Part shown: piece by piece, positions 45,474 through 55,929 of the stretch
Numbering within the stretch: the stretch's first letter is position 1
Layout: each line of letters starts with the position of its first letter
Assembly (NCBI GenBank): GCA_034406715.1
Contig: CP137865.1
Coordinates: forward strand, 1,116,001-1,180,000
Direction: 5' to 3'
Source: Rhodotorula mucilaginosa
Taxonomy: Eukaryota > Basidiomycota > Microbotryomycetes > Sporidiobolales > Sporidiobolaceae
Length of the DNA: 64,000 bases
Notes under the pieces: model-generated
Database searches by the model: none
Seen by the model: only the letters and a program-made list of their open reading frames with translations
What the model was told of the DNA's origin: nothing
Position numbers and translations under genes: made by a program

Positions 45474-47275
45474 TCAAGCCGCAAAGGACAGCAGGAGCGA
45501 AAGGGGCACAGCCCATGTGAAGGAAGTGACCGTAAGGCAGGACGCGGTAGAGATCTGATGTGAGGAAACAGAGATCGGAGCCTGGGACTCCTGCGCGGGA
45601 GACGGAAGGCCGGTCGGAGAGATCGTAGAGTGGGAAATCGGCGCCAAGCTCGAGGCTGGACCTCCGCCGACGGTGGCGAGGTTCGGAATCGGTGAAGTGT
45701 TGCGAGGGGCGTTCTGATACCAGGCGTCTCCAAGGAGATCCGGAATGCAGCTATGGTGGCAAATTTAGGAAGGTCAAGTGAGAACCTTCGCTCGAGGGCA
45801 TGCACAGAAAGGCTACGGCTCACCGGGCATCCCAGCTGGATTCTTCTAGCTTGGGGAAAGTGTTGATGAAGGCTTCGATCGCTGAAGATGACAATTCGTG
45901 CTGGAGACCGATGATCCCAGGCTTCGAAGTTTGATTAATCCACTGTAGGATCTCACGTTCGAGCGCGGCCAAGTTCGAAGGACCTTCCGCTCGGCAGACG
46001 CTGCACAGATGGTCAAAAGGCGTTAACTCTGCGTCGAGCTTTGGGGGCCTGGTGCCGTAAAGTCGCCAGCCCAAGGGAAAGAAACTCACCTTCCACCCGA
46101 ATCGTTGAGGCACCAATCGTCAGAGTCCTGGTTCCAGCCGACCAGCGTCAAGCCAAAGACGTCTTCGGCGATGGCACGAACGCGGTTGTCGGCGTCACCC
46201 TAATGTCAAACGGGAGGAAGTGCGATAGTTTTCTCGACGGGAAGGTTAGCAAAAGCTTGAGATGCAGACTGAGGCCGAAAAGAGGCAGTACGCAGGGACA
46301 GCACCATACTGACATAAGGAGGCCGCCAGTACTTGGGGACAAAGCCGCCCGAGAGATCGTAGATGGCCTGCGACGTCCAACCGAGCTCTCCCAGGATTTG
46401 GTGATCGGTCAAAGTCGACATCTGCGCGCTCTTCGTGGGTCAATCACTCGTCACAACCAAGGCGCAAAGAACGCAAATGCAAGGACGTACATAGGGATGG
46501 CTCCAAGAATGGGAGCCGATGTGACCTCCGCTGGCCAGTGCTTGAGCGAAAATCGGCGCATTATCGACAACATTTCCCCCGATGAGGAAGTGCGTCGCCG
46601 TCTGATTCTGGTCTTGGAGGAAGCGGTAGAGTGCAGGGGAGTCTTTGAGAGGCTGTCCAGTACGGAGGAAAGGCGTTCAGCCGCTGCAAGGGTGCAAACG
46701 TGAAAGAGATCTGAACTCAAGCTCACTCCGTCATCGAAAGAAATCCCATACAGACCGTCTGGGGCGTTGAAGATGTCGCGAGGACCGAAGCAGCCAGTGA
46801 CTAGGGCGCTCAAAGAGAAGTCAGCCATGGATAGCGGCCGACAGCCTTTGCGAGGAAGTCGTGAAAAGACCCGCCGCGCCGCCGCCACTCAGTCACTCAC
46901 CCGTCCAGGAGCAGACCGCCTCCGCGTGCACTTCAGCCGGATACACGATGTTACCGTTGACAAGCCTCGAATGGGGGATCTCTGGAACCTTGCCGGCATT
47001 TTTGGCGGCGTCGTAGCTCGCAATCCATTCCGCCTCTGCAACACATGCCACATCAGCCGGACCGCCGAGTCCTCTTCGGTGGGGTCATCACAATCGCAAA
47101 GCAACGTACTTGGAGGTGGTCCGGTCAAGTCTGTGGCAGGATACGCTGCGAAAACGAGAAAGTGTGAGCAAGAAGCACGTGAAAAGCCTGGAAAAGACGG
47201 ACCTGATCGTCGGCGATACAGGACCGGCGAAGCAGTGATCGAGGCGACGAGGAGAGACAGCAATAGCCAAAGCAT
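45474..47275 (-). CDS. CDA: Chitin deacetylase A, secreted, probable GPI anchor
   Basis: Carbohydrate esterase family 4 enzyme converting chitin to chitosan at the cell wall. The ATG at 47275 gives signal peptide [16 protein letters not shown]. NodB motif 1 is SFDDG (catalytic base and metal Asp), motif 2 HSWSH (metal His pair), motif 3 RPPY, motif 4 DSDDWCLN and motif 5 GLQHELS. The catalytic domain ends [20 protein letters not shown], as in fungal chitin deacetylases. It is followed by a short Ser/Pro/Thr region and a hydrophobic end ([13 protein letters not shown]) fitting a GPI signal. Introns split the gene exactly after SFDDG and after RPPY, positions shared with the second copy at 53864. 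The alternative ATG a few bases upstream is out of frame. Confidence 0.9.
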
Positions 47276-47732
47276 AGCATGTAGAGTAGGTGAAGGTTGG
47301 AAGGGAGAGCCGAGGGAATTCACCGCCCAGAATCCTGCGCTTTCACGCGTCACACCTCAGAAGGATCACAGACCGACGCGAGGCTCGAGCGCCGATAGTA
47401 ATCCAATGCGATCAGAGCGTCGACCCCAGAACAGTGCCGAGTCACTCACGAAAAGGTGGAACGAAGAGCTCAGAGCGGCATATGGCTCCGCCCGGCGGCG
47501 CGACGGGAGAAAGCTAAGAGACTGGGGGACGAAAGAAATGTAAGGAACGACTGGAATGCAATGATAATGATGACGACATAGATGGCACACATCCGGAGCG
47601 CAAGAAAGGATGGACGAGTGAGTGTGCAGGCGGATAAAGCTCATTGGAGCTGCCGGGGCCTGCCGCCGGCTGAAACAAGAGTCTTCTGAGGGCCTCTGCG
47701 GGTTCGTCCTTAAAGTCAGCGAGAGATGGTAC
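47276..47732. other. intergenic upstream of chitin deacetylase A
   Basis: 457 bp between two minus-strand genes, holding the chitin deacetylase A promoter and the 3' region of the coiled-coil gene. No motif that I can name. Confidence 0.5.
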
Positions 47733-50700
47733 TCAGAGTGGCACAAAGCTGGTGACGTACTGCCATATCGCAAACACGACGGCGGTACTGAGCAAGATCA
47801 TGAAACGCAGCCAAGTGAAGAGGGTGAAGACGTGATGTCCGGCGGAATCGACGGCCCGTCCGACAAGAGCACCCGGGCGGAGGCGGCTCAAGCGATCCAT
47901 CGGCTGATAGTCTGAGCGTCGACGCAGGCTGTGTTCGAGCATGTCAAAGTCGGACATGGTCGACGAGCCGTCCGAGGCCGTGTCGGGGGGATCCGCCGTT
48001 GTGTCGCGATGCAGGATCAATTCTTGACCGGACTTGCGGAGCGACGCTTCGTGATCGAGCCGGCGAAGGGCTCGACGACGGCGACGAAGGCTTGTCGTGG
48101 CGACCGTCCGACTGCTGGAGTAGGGACCGGCGGCTGAAGCCGAACCTGACGGCACGAGTTCCGGGTCGTCGTCCTCCGAGATCCGCAGCACGGGTTTGCG
48201 AGCGCGTTCCGATCCCGCGAGCTTGTCAACGCGCTCCGAGGCGCCACCAATCCGTAACTTCGCCTCGTGGAGGAGAGTCATCCGCGATTGATGCGCCGCC
48301 GGCAGGTGCGCATCCGCCCACGTCGGCTCGAGCGCGGTCGCCGCCCGTTCGAGCACTTCGTACTTCTCCGCGCTCGGATATCCCGAGTAACGGAGACTTC
48401 CACTCGGCAGCAAGTCATCCCGCGTCGTTTGGGCCGCTTTGCTGCTGCATGGCCAGTCGAGACGGTCCTGCCACTCTCCACCGCCTTCGAAGTCTTCACT
48501 TGGTTGCCGGACGACGAGCGACGAAGTCGTGGTCGGCTTCGGGGCAAGCTCGTCAGCGTGCGCCGGCGGGGCACACATCGGCTCGAGCTCGTCTTTGAGA
48601 GACCGCGCCGCTAGCGTGGGCCAATCCGGCTGCTGCGATTCCCAGAACTCGTTCGGCATGCCCTCGATCGCGGAGAACGAGGTTCGTGAAGGAGCATCGA
48701 CGTGGTTGTGGTCCATGAACGAGTGAGCCGAGAGTCCGCTCTCCGCTGTCGGTCCCGCTGGCTCGTAAGCGACGACCGCTCCCTCCGCATCGTCAAAATC
48801 AGGCCATGCGTGACCCGTGTTCTCGACGTCGTTGCCTGCACGAGGTAAGCAAGGTTTCAATGAGGGAGAGGGTGTCGTGAAAGAGGAAAGTCGGACTCAC
48901 GCCAGCCTATCAATCTGTGCTGCTGATTCTCATCCTCGAGTTCCTCGCACCGCTCCTTCCATTCATACACCTCCTCCTGCGCCTCGTTCAAGCGATGGAA
49001 CATGTGTTCGCGCTCGGTGAGGAAGACGTGGTTCGTATCCTGGAGCTCGTCAATCTTGGCCATGAGCTGATCGACGAGCTCGTCCTGCTGTTTCTCCAAG
49101 GACGGATCGAGGTGGACCGGAGGGGGGAGCGGCACCAGCGACGAGGACGAGACGGTACGATAAACGGGTCTCTGAAGGAGAGCTGGCGACATGTTCCTGG
49201 CCGGGTCGTCGAGAGGTGCGATCGGGGCAGGATGCGGGAAAAGGAGACGCGGGCGGTCCATCTCTTGCTGGTCCGTGCGAGGTGCGACGCGAGGTGCGGA
49301 CGACGCTTCCTCAATTCGCGACTCGAAAGGTGATCCGCCATAGCCGCCCCCGACGCCGGTGAATCGCGTGCTCGGCGTTCTCTGGACGCGCGACTTTTCG
49401 GGCGTGATCGGCGACTCGAGGGCCCGCCCGGGCGTGGCTCGACAAGCACGCGAGGCTTTGAGCGTACCGGTCTGCTTCGTTTTGGCCAACTCGGTCTGCG
49501 CTTCGAGGATCGCGTTCCGCTGCTCGACCCGTTCGAGGTCGGCGCGGAGCGACTGCAACTCGCGCTCGAGCTTGCGCAACTTTTTGCGGCCTTCGCGCTC
49601 GGCTGCCTCCGACTCGGCCTGGACTTCGCTCAGCTGGAGCGTGAGAGTGTAGTTGGCTTGGCTGAGGACGGCCGTCTCTTTCGCTTGCACGGCGGGCGAG
49701 AACAAAATGCGCGAGGATCCCGACCGACTGACGGTCGAGATGATGGCCGACTTGTCCTGAGACCGCAGAGAAGTAGGCGAAGCGCCACGCCCCGTCGCAC
49801 TCCGCGGCGTCAACCACGTCGTTGCTCGGATCCCGTTCTCCTTGCGTGATCGCTCGGGAGAATGGTCGAGAGAGACCTGACGACCCTGATCGGGCACAGT
49901 CGAGTTCAGGTGCGTGAGCCCGTCGATTCGATCGGCGTCCATCAGATCGAATGCCGGAGCGATTCCTTTCTGCCGGAACTGAGTCGGCGACGACTGGGCG
50001 GAAGGAGGCGCCGAGCGGGAGGTCGCTGGTGCGAGGGCCTCGTGCTCTTGTCGCAATCGGTTGTACTCGTCGAGGAGACCTAGCGGTAGATCTCGTCAAT
50101 ATCTCACACATTGCATCATAGCTGTGATAAGCGAGCCCGAGCGCACCTTGACCTGCAGCAGTGAAAGTCGCGAGCTCTGGGAGAAAAGCGGGCATAAGTC
50201 GAGTGCGCCGGAGTTCTTCCAGAAGGTGCCTCCTCGAGATACTCTCTGGTGAAGTGACTCTCGAGTGATCCAGCGTGTGTACTCACCTTGCTCCTTTTCG
50301 CGAATGACGCGATCTGCTTCGGACAGCAGGTACTCGAGATCGTCGCGAGTCAAGCTCCCGTACGGTCCTTTCGCGCCCGTCGGCCCGTCTATCGCCTCGA
50401 CGAGCGTCTCTGGCGACGCTGTACCGCCGCTCACGCGGCCCGTCGGCTCCAGATCATCAGCTTCGTCTGGCGAGCGAGTCAGTTCGGTCGAGGGAGTCGG
50501 GACCGCCGCAGACATAGTCGGGACGCGCGAGTCACGAGGTTGCCCTCCCAAGTCCGAAGTACATTCACCGGGTTCGCTCGCCGTCTGCTGCGACTCGGTC
50601 TTGGCTGATGTCGCTTCGGGAGTCGTGGTGGACTCGAGGCGATGGGCGGCCTGATCCACTTGCGCCGCGCTGACGCTCGACCCCGAGGGTACTTGTCCCA

Positions 50701-50989
50701 GTCCATCCCTGTCGTTTGCTCGGGCTCTGCCAGTCCCGCTCGAGTGCAGCTGTGAGAGCGGACTGTCGACGAGTTGAGTGAGCGGCGGTGTCGAGCTGCC
50801 TCCGCCATCGAAGCTCGCTCGCTCGCGCGCGCGTCTCAGGTGCGCGCGGGGAGTGATTGGCAGCGCCGTGAGCGGTGTAGACGCTTCCCCTGCGCGTGGC
50901 TCGCGGTTGCTGGTGACCGGACGCCGAGCGAGGGCTCCGAGTCGCGTCGGTGGGCGCGGACGAGTCGCAAAGTCGGCAGCAGACTGCAT
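47733..50989 (-). CDS. Coiled-coil protein with C-terminal membrane anchor
   Basis: Starts MQSAADFATRPRPPTRLG at 50989 with a ~200-residue disordered Ser/Thr-rich head. A helical segment follows (LTRDDLEYLLSEADRVIREK), then introns near 50,085-50,290. Next come coiled coils: ANYTLTLQLSEVQAESEAAE, LRKLERELQSLRADLERVEQ and FLTEREHMFHRLNEAQEEV. After another intron near 48,835-48,900 the C-terminal third is charged, and the last ~25 residues are a hydrophobic helix (LRFMILLSTAVVFAIWQYV) ending SFVPL. This is a tail-anchored layout with the bulk in the cytoplasm, as in golgins, ER or nuclear-envelope tethers and motor-adaptor proteins. I do not recognise a named family. It lies between two chitin deacetylases with no evident link to them. 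Confidence 0.72.
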
Positions 50990-51247
50990 CTTGCTGAGGG
51001 AGCCAGAGCGGGGGTAGACTCAGAAGCTACGTATGCTTCCCCAATGTGCGTCTAGGGTGTTGCGAGGCGTGGGCGAGAATCCAAGGGAACGCGATAAGGT
51101 TCGGTCCACTTTCACGTGCAAAAACTACGCGCCCACAATTCCCGCAGACTCACGACATCTGCGCACCGCGATAAGAGCGTATCGAAATCTATATTATCTA
51201 TGCATGCTGTGTATGGAGAGCTACAGGAGGGTGGATAGACGCGAAAT

Positions 51248-53041
51248 TCAGAGCGCCTTTGTGTACGTCTGACGGACGTCGATGCCAATCCGTCGCCTCC
51301 GCTGCGCGTCGAGCCACTGCATCGCTTGCCGGTACGTGCGCGGGACGACGTGTCGCGAGAGCGGTCGCTCGGAAGAGAAGGTGTAGTGGAAGACATTGGT
51401 CACGACCTTCTCGCCCGTGTACAGGTCGCAAGTCGCCGCTGTGGGAGAGCAGCTTCCGGTCAGCAAACGGTGGAATGGAGAGCGAAAACAGCAAAGATGA
51501 CTCACCCTCGACCGAGACATGGAACGAGTGGTGCTCGCCCTGCATCGGCGAGAACGTCACCTTGCTGTCGAGCAAAAGCAGGCTTCCGATCTCGACCGGC
51601 TGCGCAAACTGCAGTTCGCTGCGGAAAGATCAATCGTCAGCGCCCAGGATGCTTCTTGTTGGAGCGAGGTTTGAAAAAGTGGGCTCGAGGTGCAGGAGTC
51701 TTGAGGGTGGAAAAAGTCGGCGACAGCTTCAAGCTAAAACTCACTCGAGAGACACGAAGGTGACGGGTGACCGGCTGAAAAGACAGGCCGTCGAGTAGGC
51801 GGTCTCGTATGCAAGCCTCATCAGGAAGCCTCCCTGAAGCACGAGGAAATCAAGTCAGTTTACGGCATCAAGAGACCGACGCACTCCCACGATCGAAAGT
51901 TGCACGTACGAAGATCTTGTTGTGAACGTTCCGCTCGGCAGGGTGCATCAAGTTGGCAGACGTTATCCGCGTGTCGGACATGAAGATGATATTGGAAGGC
52001 GTCGAAGCTTTCCGGTCTGTGTACAACAGCTTGAGCGTGTCAGTCGAGCAGAAACGGCGAGAAACCCAAGGGGGTTTAGGACCGACCGTAGAGTTCCGGC
52101 TTTTGCAGGAACAAGTCGTGCAGCATGGCTGCCTCCTCCTCTGTCGGCGGCGTCTTGTTCAAGCTCGCCGAGCTGCGCTTCTTCTTGCCCTCGCGCATGT
52201 CTCGGCCCATGCTCCACATCGCCTGTTCCTCCGGTCCGTCGACGAGCAACTCTGGAACGCGATGCTTGCCGCCCTTGGCACTCCGGCACGCCATCGCAAA
52301 CCGGCCGATCAAGATGGTCGACGATTCTTCCGATGGGGAAGAGGGGATCGTCGCCATGCGAAGGAACACCTCGAGCGACGACGAAGTCGTGTAACTGACG
52401 TGACCCGAGAGGCGGAGATCCGGTATGGACCCGTCCGCATTCTGGAGCGGCCGGAGGAGGTCCATACGATCTACTGCCGCCGTGACGAGGTAGAAGCCGT
52501 ACTTTTGCGCCGTGGCGATGTCGACGCCGTCCGGCAACACATAGCGGTACGCGGCCGCTCCCGCGAGGCTGTCAAAGTCTTCCATGAGCCTCCCCATGCG
52601 GACTTTTGAGATGCCGCCGACGTATTGCTCGCGCAAGCTGGCGTCCTTGGAGAACGGCAGGTCGAGCTGGACGAACGAGTCGCCCATCCTCCTCGTTTGC
52701 GGGAGCGGTACCAGCTCCTCTCCCTCGTCGACGGCAACCGGTTGAGCCGGTGCATCCTTCTCGTACAACCCCTGCGCGCGCAAGTTGAGGGGGAGCGCCG
52801 CGTTCTTGGACTGGCGTGACAAGCGGTCCGTCAACTTGAGGAGCGAGTCGATCCGGGTCACTGCCTCTCCCTCGGTCTCGGCGACGGCATGCTCGGTCGT
52901 CAGGAGTGATGCAGGAGTGGCCTCCTGCTGGGTGGCCGTGCCGGCAAGCGAGCGGTGGGCAAGCCGCGGGATCAGAGGTGGTCTCGCTGTCGGCAACGAC
53001 GCTCGTGCGCTCGCGGCGAGGCGACTGGCGGCGCGGTGCAT
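51248..53041 (-). CDS. Acyl-CoA thioesterase, ACOT9-like double hotdog, mitochondrial
   Basis: Hydrolyses acyl-CoA to free acid plus CoA. The ATG at 53041 begins MHRAASRLAASARASLPTAR, a basic, Ser/Ala-rich mitochondrial presequence. The first hotdog unit spans the segment with FVQLDLPFSKDASLREQYV, KVRMGRLMEDFDSLAGAAAY and GHVSYTTSSSLEVFLRM. The second contains SANLMHPAERNVHNKIFGGF, MRLAYETAYSTACLF and LQFAQPVEIGSLLLLDSKVT, the ACOT9 signature NxHNKIFGG. The C-terminus is AMQWLDAQRRRRIGIDVRQT. The large first exon runs to about 52,085; later short exons near 51,910-52,050, 51,740-51,835, 51,500-51,620 and 51,248-51,440 complete it. Confidence 0.9.
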
Positions 53042-53863
53042 GGCTTGATGCAGTTGGTTCGAGTCAAGCTGTAGCGGTATGTACAGCTGTGCACTTGTGG
53101 CAGGGAGCAAACGCCTTTGCCAAGCTCTCTCCGGCTTAGGGATGATGCGTCGGCATGGACGATGAGGCTCTTTCTCCGTGGCAGCCGCGGCCTTTTTCCT
53201 TGCCGCGACTCCGGCAAACGCCGGCAAGATTTCTCGCAGGCTCGCGCGACCGCCGGACGTACGCCCCTGCGCTCGATCTTTGTAACTAGCAGCTGTTGCG
53301 TTGACCAGCGGAGGATGGAGCAGTATAACGGAGCCTCGTGGACAGCTAAAGTGTCGGGCCACATGAGGTATGCGCACAGCAATCTGTACATATGTCGTGC
53401 CAGAATGTCTGGAGTTAACTTACAGTACAGAGCTGTAGTTACAGCTTGCAAGGCGGCCGCGAAGTGCGGGCGGGATCTGAGCGCGACGCGTCAACAAGCG
53501 CGTCTACAGAGAGCTTGACTGTTTTTTTAGAGCCCTTGATATGAAGCAAAGGTAAAGGTTCCAAAATAAGGAGCTGCGATCGCTTGGCGCACCCGGGGAG
53601 AGATCGCCGCTGTCTCAAGCACGCTGAGGGTCGGCCAGAGTTTGGTCAAGCTCTCTCGGTCGTCTTGTCGTTGCTAGCTTGGGTCTTGAACGTGTATCGT
53701 GCACTCGAGACGCTTCTGCTTTCTCTCTCTCCAACTCCGAGCCTCTTCCCGACCTCCGACGCCCGCCCTCGCTTTCGCCGACTGTCTGCAGCAGGCCGGA
53801 ATTTCCGTCAAGGTCCCACTCTCCCCCGCCTCGTTTCGCAAGCAGGTCGTCCTTCGAACAAGC
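53042..53863. other. intergenic, divergent promoter of ACOT9-like and chitin deacetylase B genes
   Basis: About 820 bp. AT-richer stretches with ACAGTACAG-type palindromic bits occur near 53,420, and a T8 run lies at 53,521-53,528. Plus-strand frames near 53,680-54,000 overlap the start of chitin deacetylase B but are out of its frame. No RNA gene was recognised. Confidence 0.5.
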
Positions 53864-55758
53864 ATGTACACGTTTGCACTCGCCAGCGCCGTGTTGGCGT
53901 CCACCGTCGCAGCCAACTCGCTGTACAGCCGCCAATCGACCTGTGCGTCCCTTTCGCCGAACCTTCTCTCTCCTCGAGCGCGCGTGTTGACCCATTTTTC
54001 TTGACGGCAGCTTACCCGGCCCCGCTGCAAAAGGGACCTCCTCCGAGTGCGTAGACCGATCCGGTTCTTGAATCGACACGTCGCTGACACGCGTCCGTCC
54101 TCCTCAGAGCAAGAATGGATCGACACCTACAACCGCGTCAAGGCTGAGGGAAAGATTCCCGGTTTCCCCCCGGCCACCAACCAGGGTGGTACTCCTGTGT
54201 ACCCGCAGGGCACCGACACTGGCGAGAACGGCTTGTGCTCGTGGACCCGTGAGTCATTCCGCCAAGTGACCCTCGATAATGCGAGATCTGAGCTTACCTC
54301 CCCTCTCTCAGTCGCGCACTGCTACGGCGACAACGACATCTACGACGCGCCGGACGGCATGTACGCGATCTCCTTCGACGACGGCGTACGTGCGAGAATG
54401 TTTCAACCTACTCCGCACACCCAAGACTCACCTTCTGTTGCATTCTTTTTCGCCTTGGCACTCCACAGCCTGTTCCCTCGTCTCGGAAATTGCTTGACTT
54501 CCTCAAGGAGAAGAACCAGTCGAGCACGCACTTCATGATCGGTACCGCGATCGTGCAAAACCCGGATGTGTTTGCTCAGACTCTCGCGAACGGCGGACAC
54601 ATCGGTACGCGCTTCATTAAATCAAAACACTGTGAAACTCCGTCCATCGCTGACTCGCCGCCATACCTGCCCTCTCGCACAGGCACCCACACCTGGTCAC
54701 ACCCTCTTGTACGTGAATTCAGTGTAAAAGCGGATCAAAGACTCAGGAATTGACTCGGAAAACCGGACTGTTCTCGCAGATGACCACTTTGACCGACATG
54801 GAGGTTCTCGGCGAGCTCGGCTGGACCTCGCAAGCCATCTACGAATACTCCGGCGGACTTGTTCCGAAATTCTGGCGGCCCCCTTATGTGAGTCAGCGGC
54901 CTCTTCGGCGGCCAAATGACAGCTCCGCTCGGTGGACTGACTCGCAACGCTTTCTCCGACAGGGTGACGCCGACAACCGCGTTCGCGCAATCGCTGAGGA
55001 AGTGTTTGGTATGATCCTCGTCGGCTGGAACCGCGACTCGAACGACTGGTGCCTGAACGATGGACCGGGGTAAGTGTCGCCAGTCCGTTCTGCTTCTTGC
55101 TCGCGCGGAGTTCGTCTCTGACTCCTCCTGACTTCTCCAGCAACTGTCCTTCGTACGGACCCGGAACCGAAAAGGGCCTCGAGACGGAGCTCACGGGGTG
55201 GATGCTCGGCGGCAAATCCCCCGGTGCGATGGGTCTTGAGCACGAGAGTGGCGACTTGACGGTCGAAGGCTTCATCAACACGTATGCGGGCCTTCAGCAG
55301 AACGGCTGGGACGCTCGGTGAGTTTGGGGACGCTCCCTTTGCCTGAGCCGAACAAAGCAGACGACTGATCACGGGGATATGACAGCTGCATCCCGGACCT
55401 CTTCAACGAGCCTTGGTACCAGAACGCCATGCGCAACGGTACCCCGGCCACTACGACGCTCGGCATCGGCGCCGGCAACGTCAGCGTTCCTCTGACCTCG
55501 GTCGCGTCTTCGTCCTCCTGGTCGTCTGCCGCCGCGGCCTCCGCCTCCTCTGACGCCGTCACGACTTCAGGTTCCGCGACCGCCTCGGGTTCTTCCGCTG
55601 CTGCCTCGGGCTCTTCCGCTGCGGCCGCGAGCGCGAGTGCTGCGGCTGCGGCTGCTCGGCAGCAGGTGAAGAGCAGCGCCCTTTCGCACGGTGTCGCCGC
55701 CACGACCGTTTCTCTCGGACTTGTCGGCATCGCGTTCGCTACCCTTATCTCGGCATAG
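53864..55758 (+). CDS. CDA: Chitin deacetylase B, secreted, GPI anchored
   Basis: Carbohydrate esterase family 4 chitin deacetylase. Exons 53864-53942, 54011-54046, 54108-54248, 54312-54385, 54469-54604, 54683-54708, 54780-54887, 54963-55069, 55141-55317 and 55386-55758 give 418 residues. The signal peptide is [19 protein letters not shown]. Catalytic motifs: [22 protein letters not shown] and GLEHE, all with the metal and catalytic residues. The enzyme core ends [15 protein letters not shown] ~100-residue Ser/Ala-rich stalk ([15 protein letters not shown]) leads to a hydrophobic end ([17 protein letters not shown]), fitting a GPI signal and a wall-linked enzyme. Domain identity with the copy at 45474 is clear, and the introns after SFDDG and RPPY match. 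Confidence 0.94.
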
Positions 55759-55929
55759 ACAGTTCCTTAACGTTCATTAGAGACTCATCGCCCCCCGCTC
55801 TTTTTCATTCATTCATTTGTTTTTTTGTTCGCGCGCACTCTCGCAAATAGTTTATCGCATATTGACGTACAGACCCTCTATGGTGCAAGGCTATTCGTGT
55901 TTCCTCCCTGAGTACAGATCGAGGTTCTG

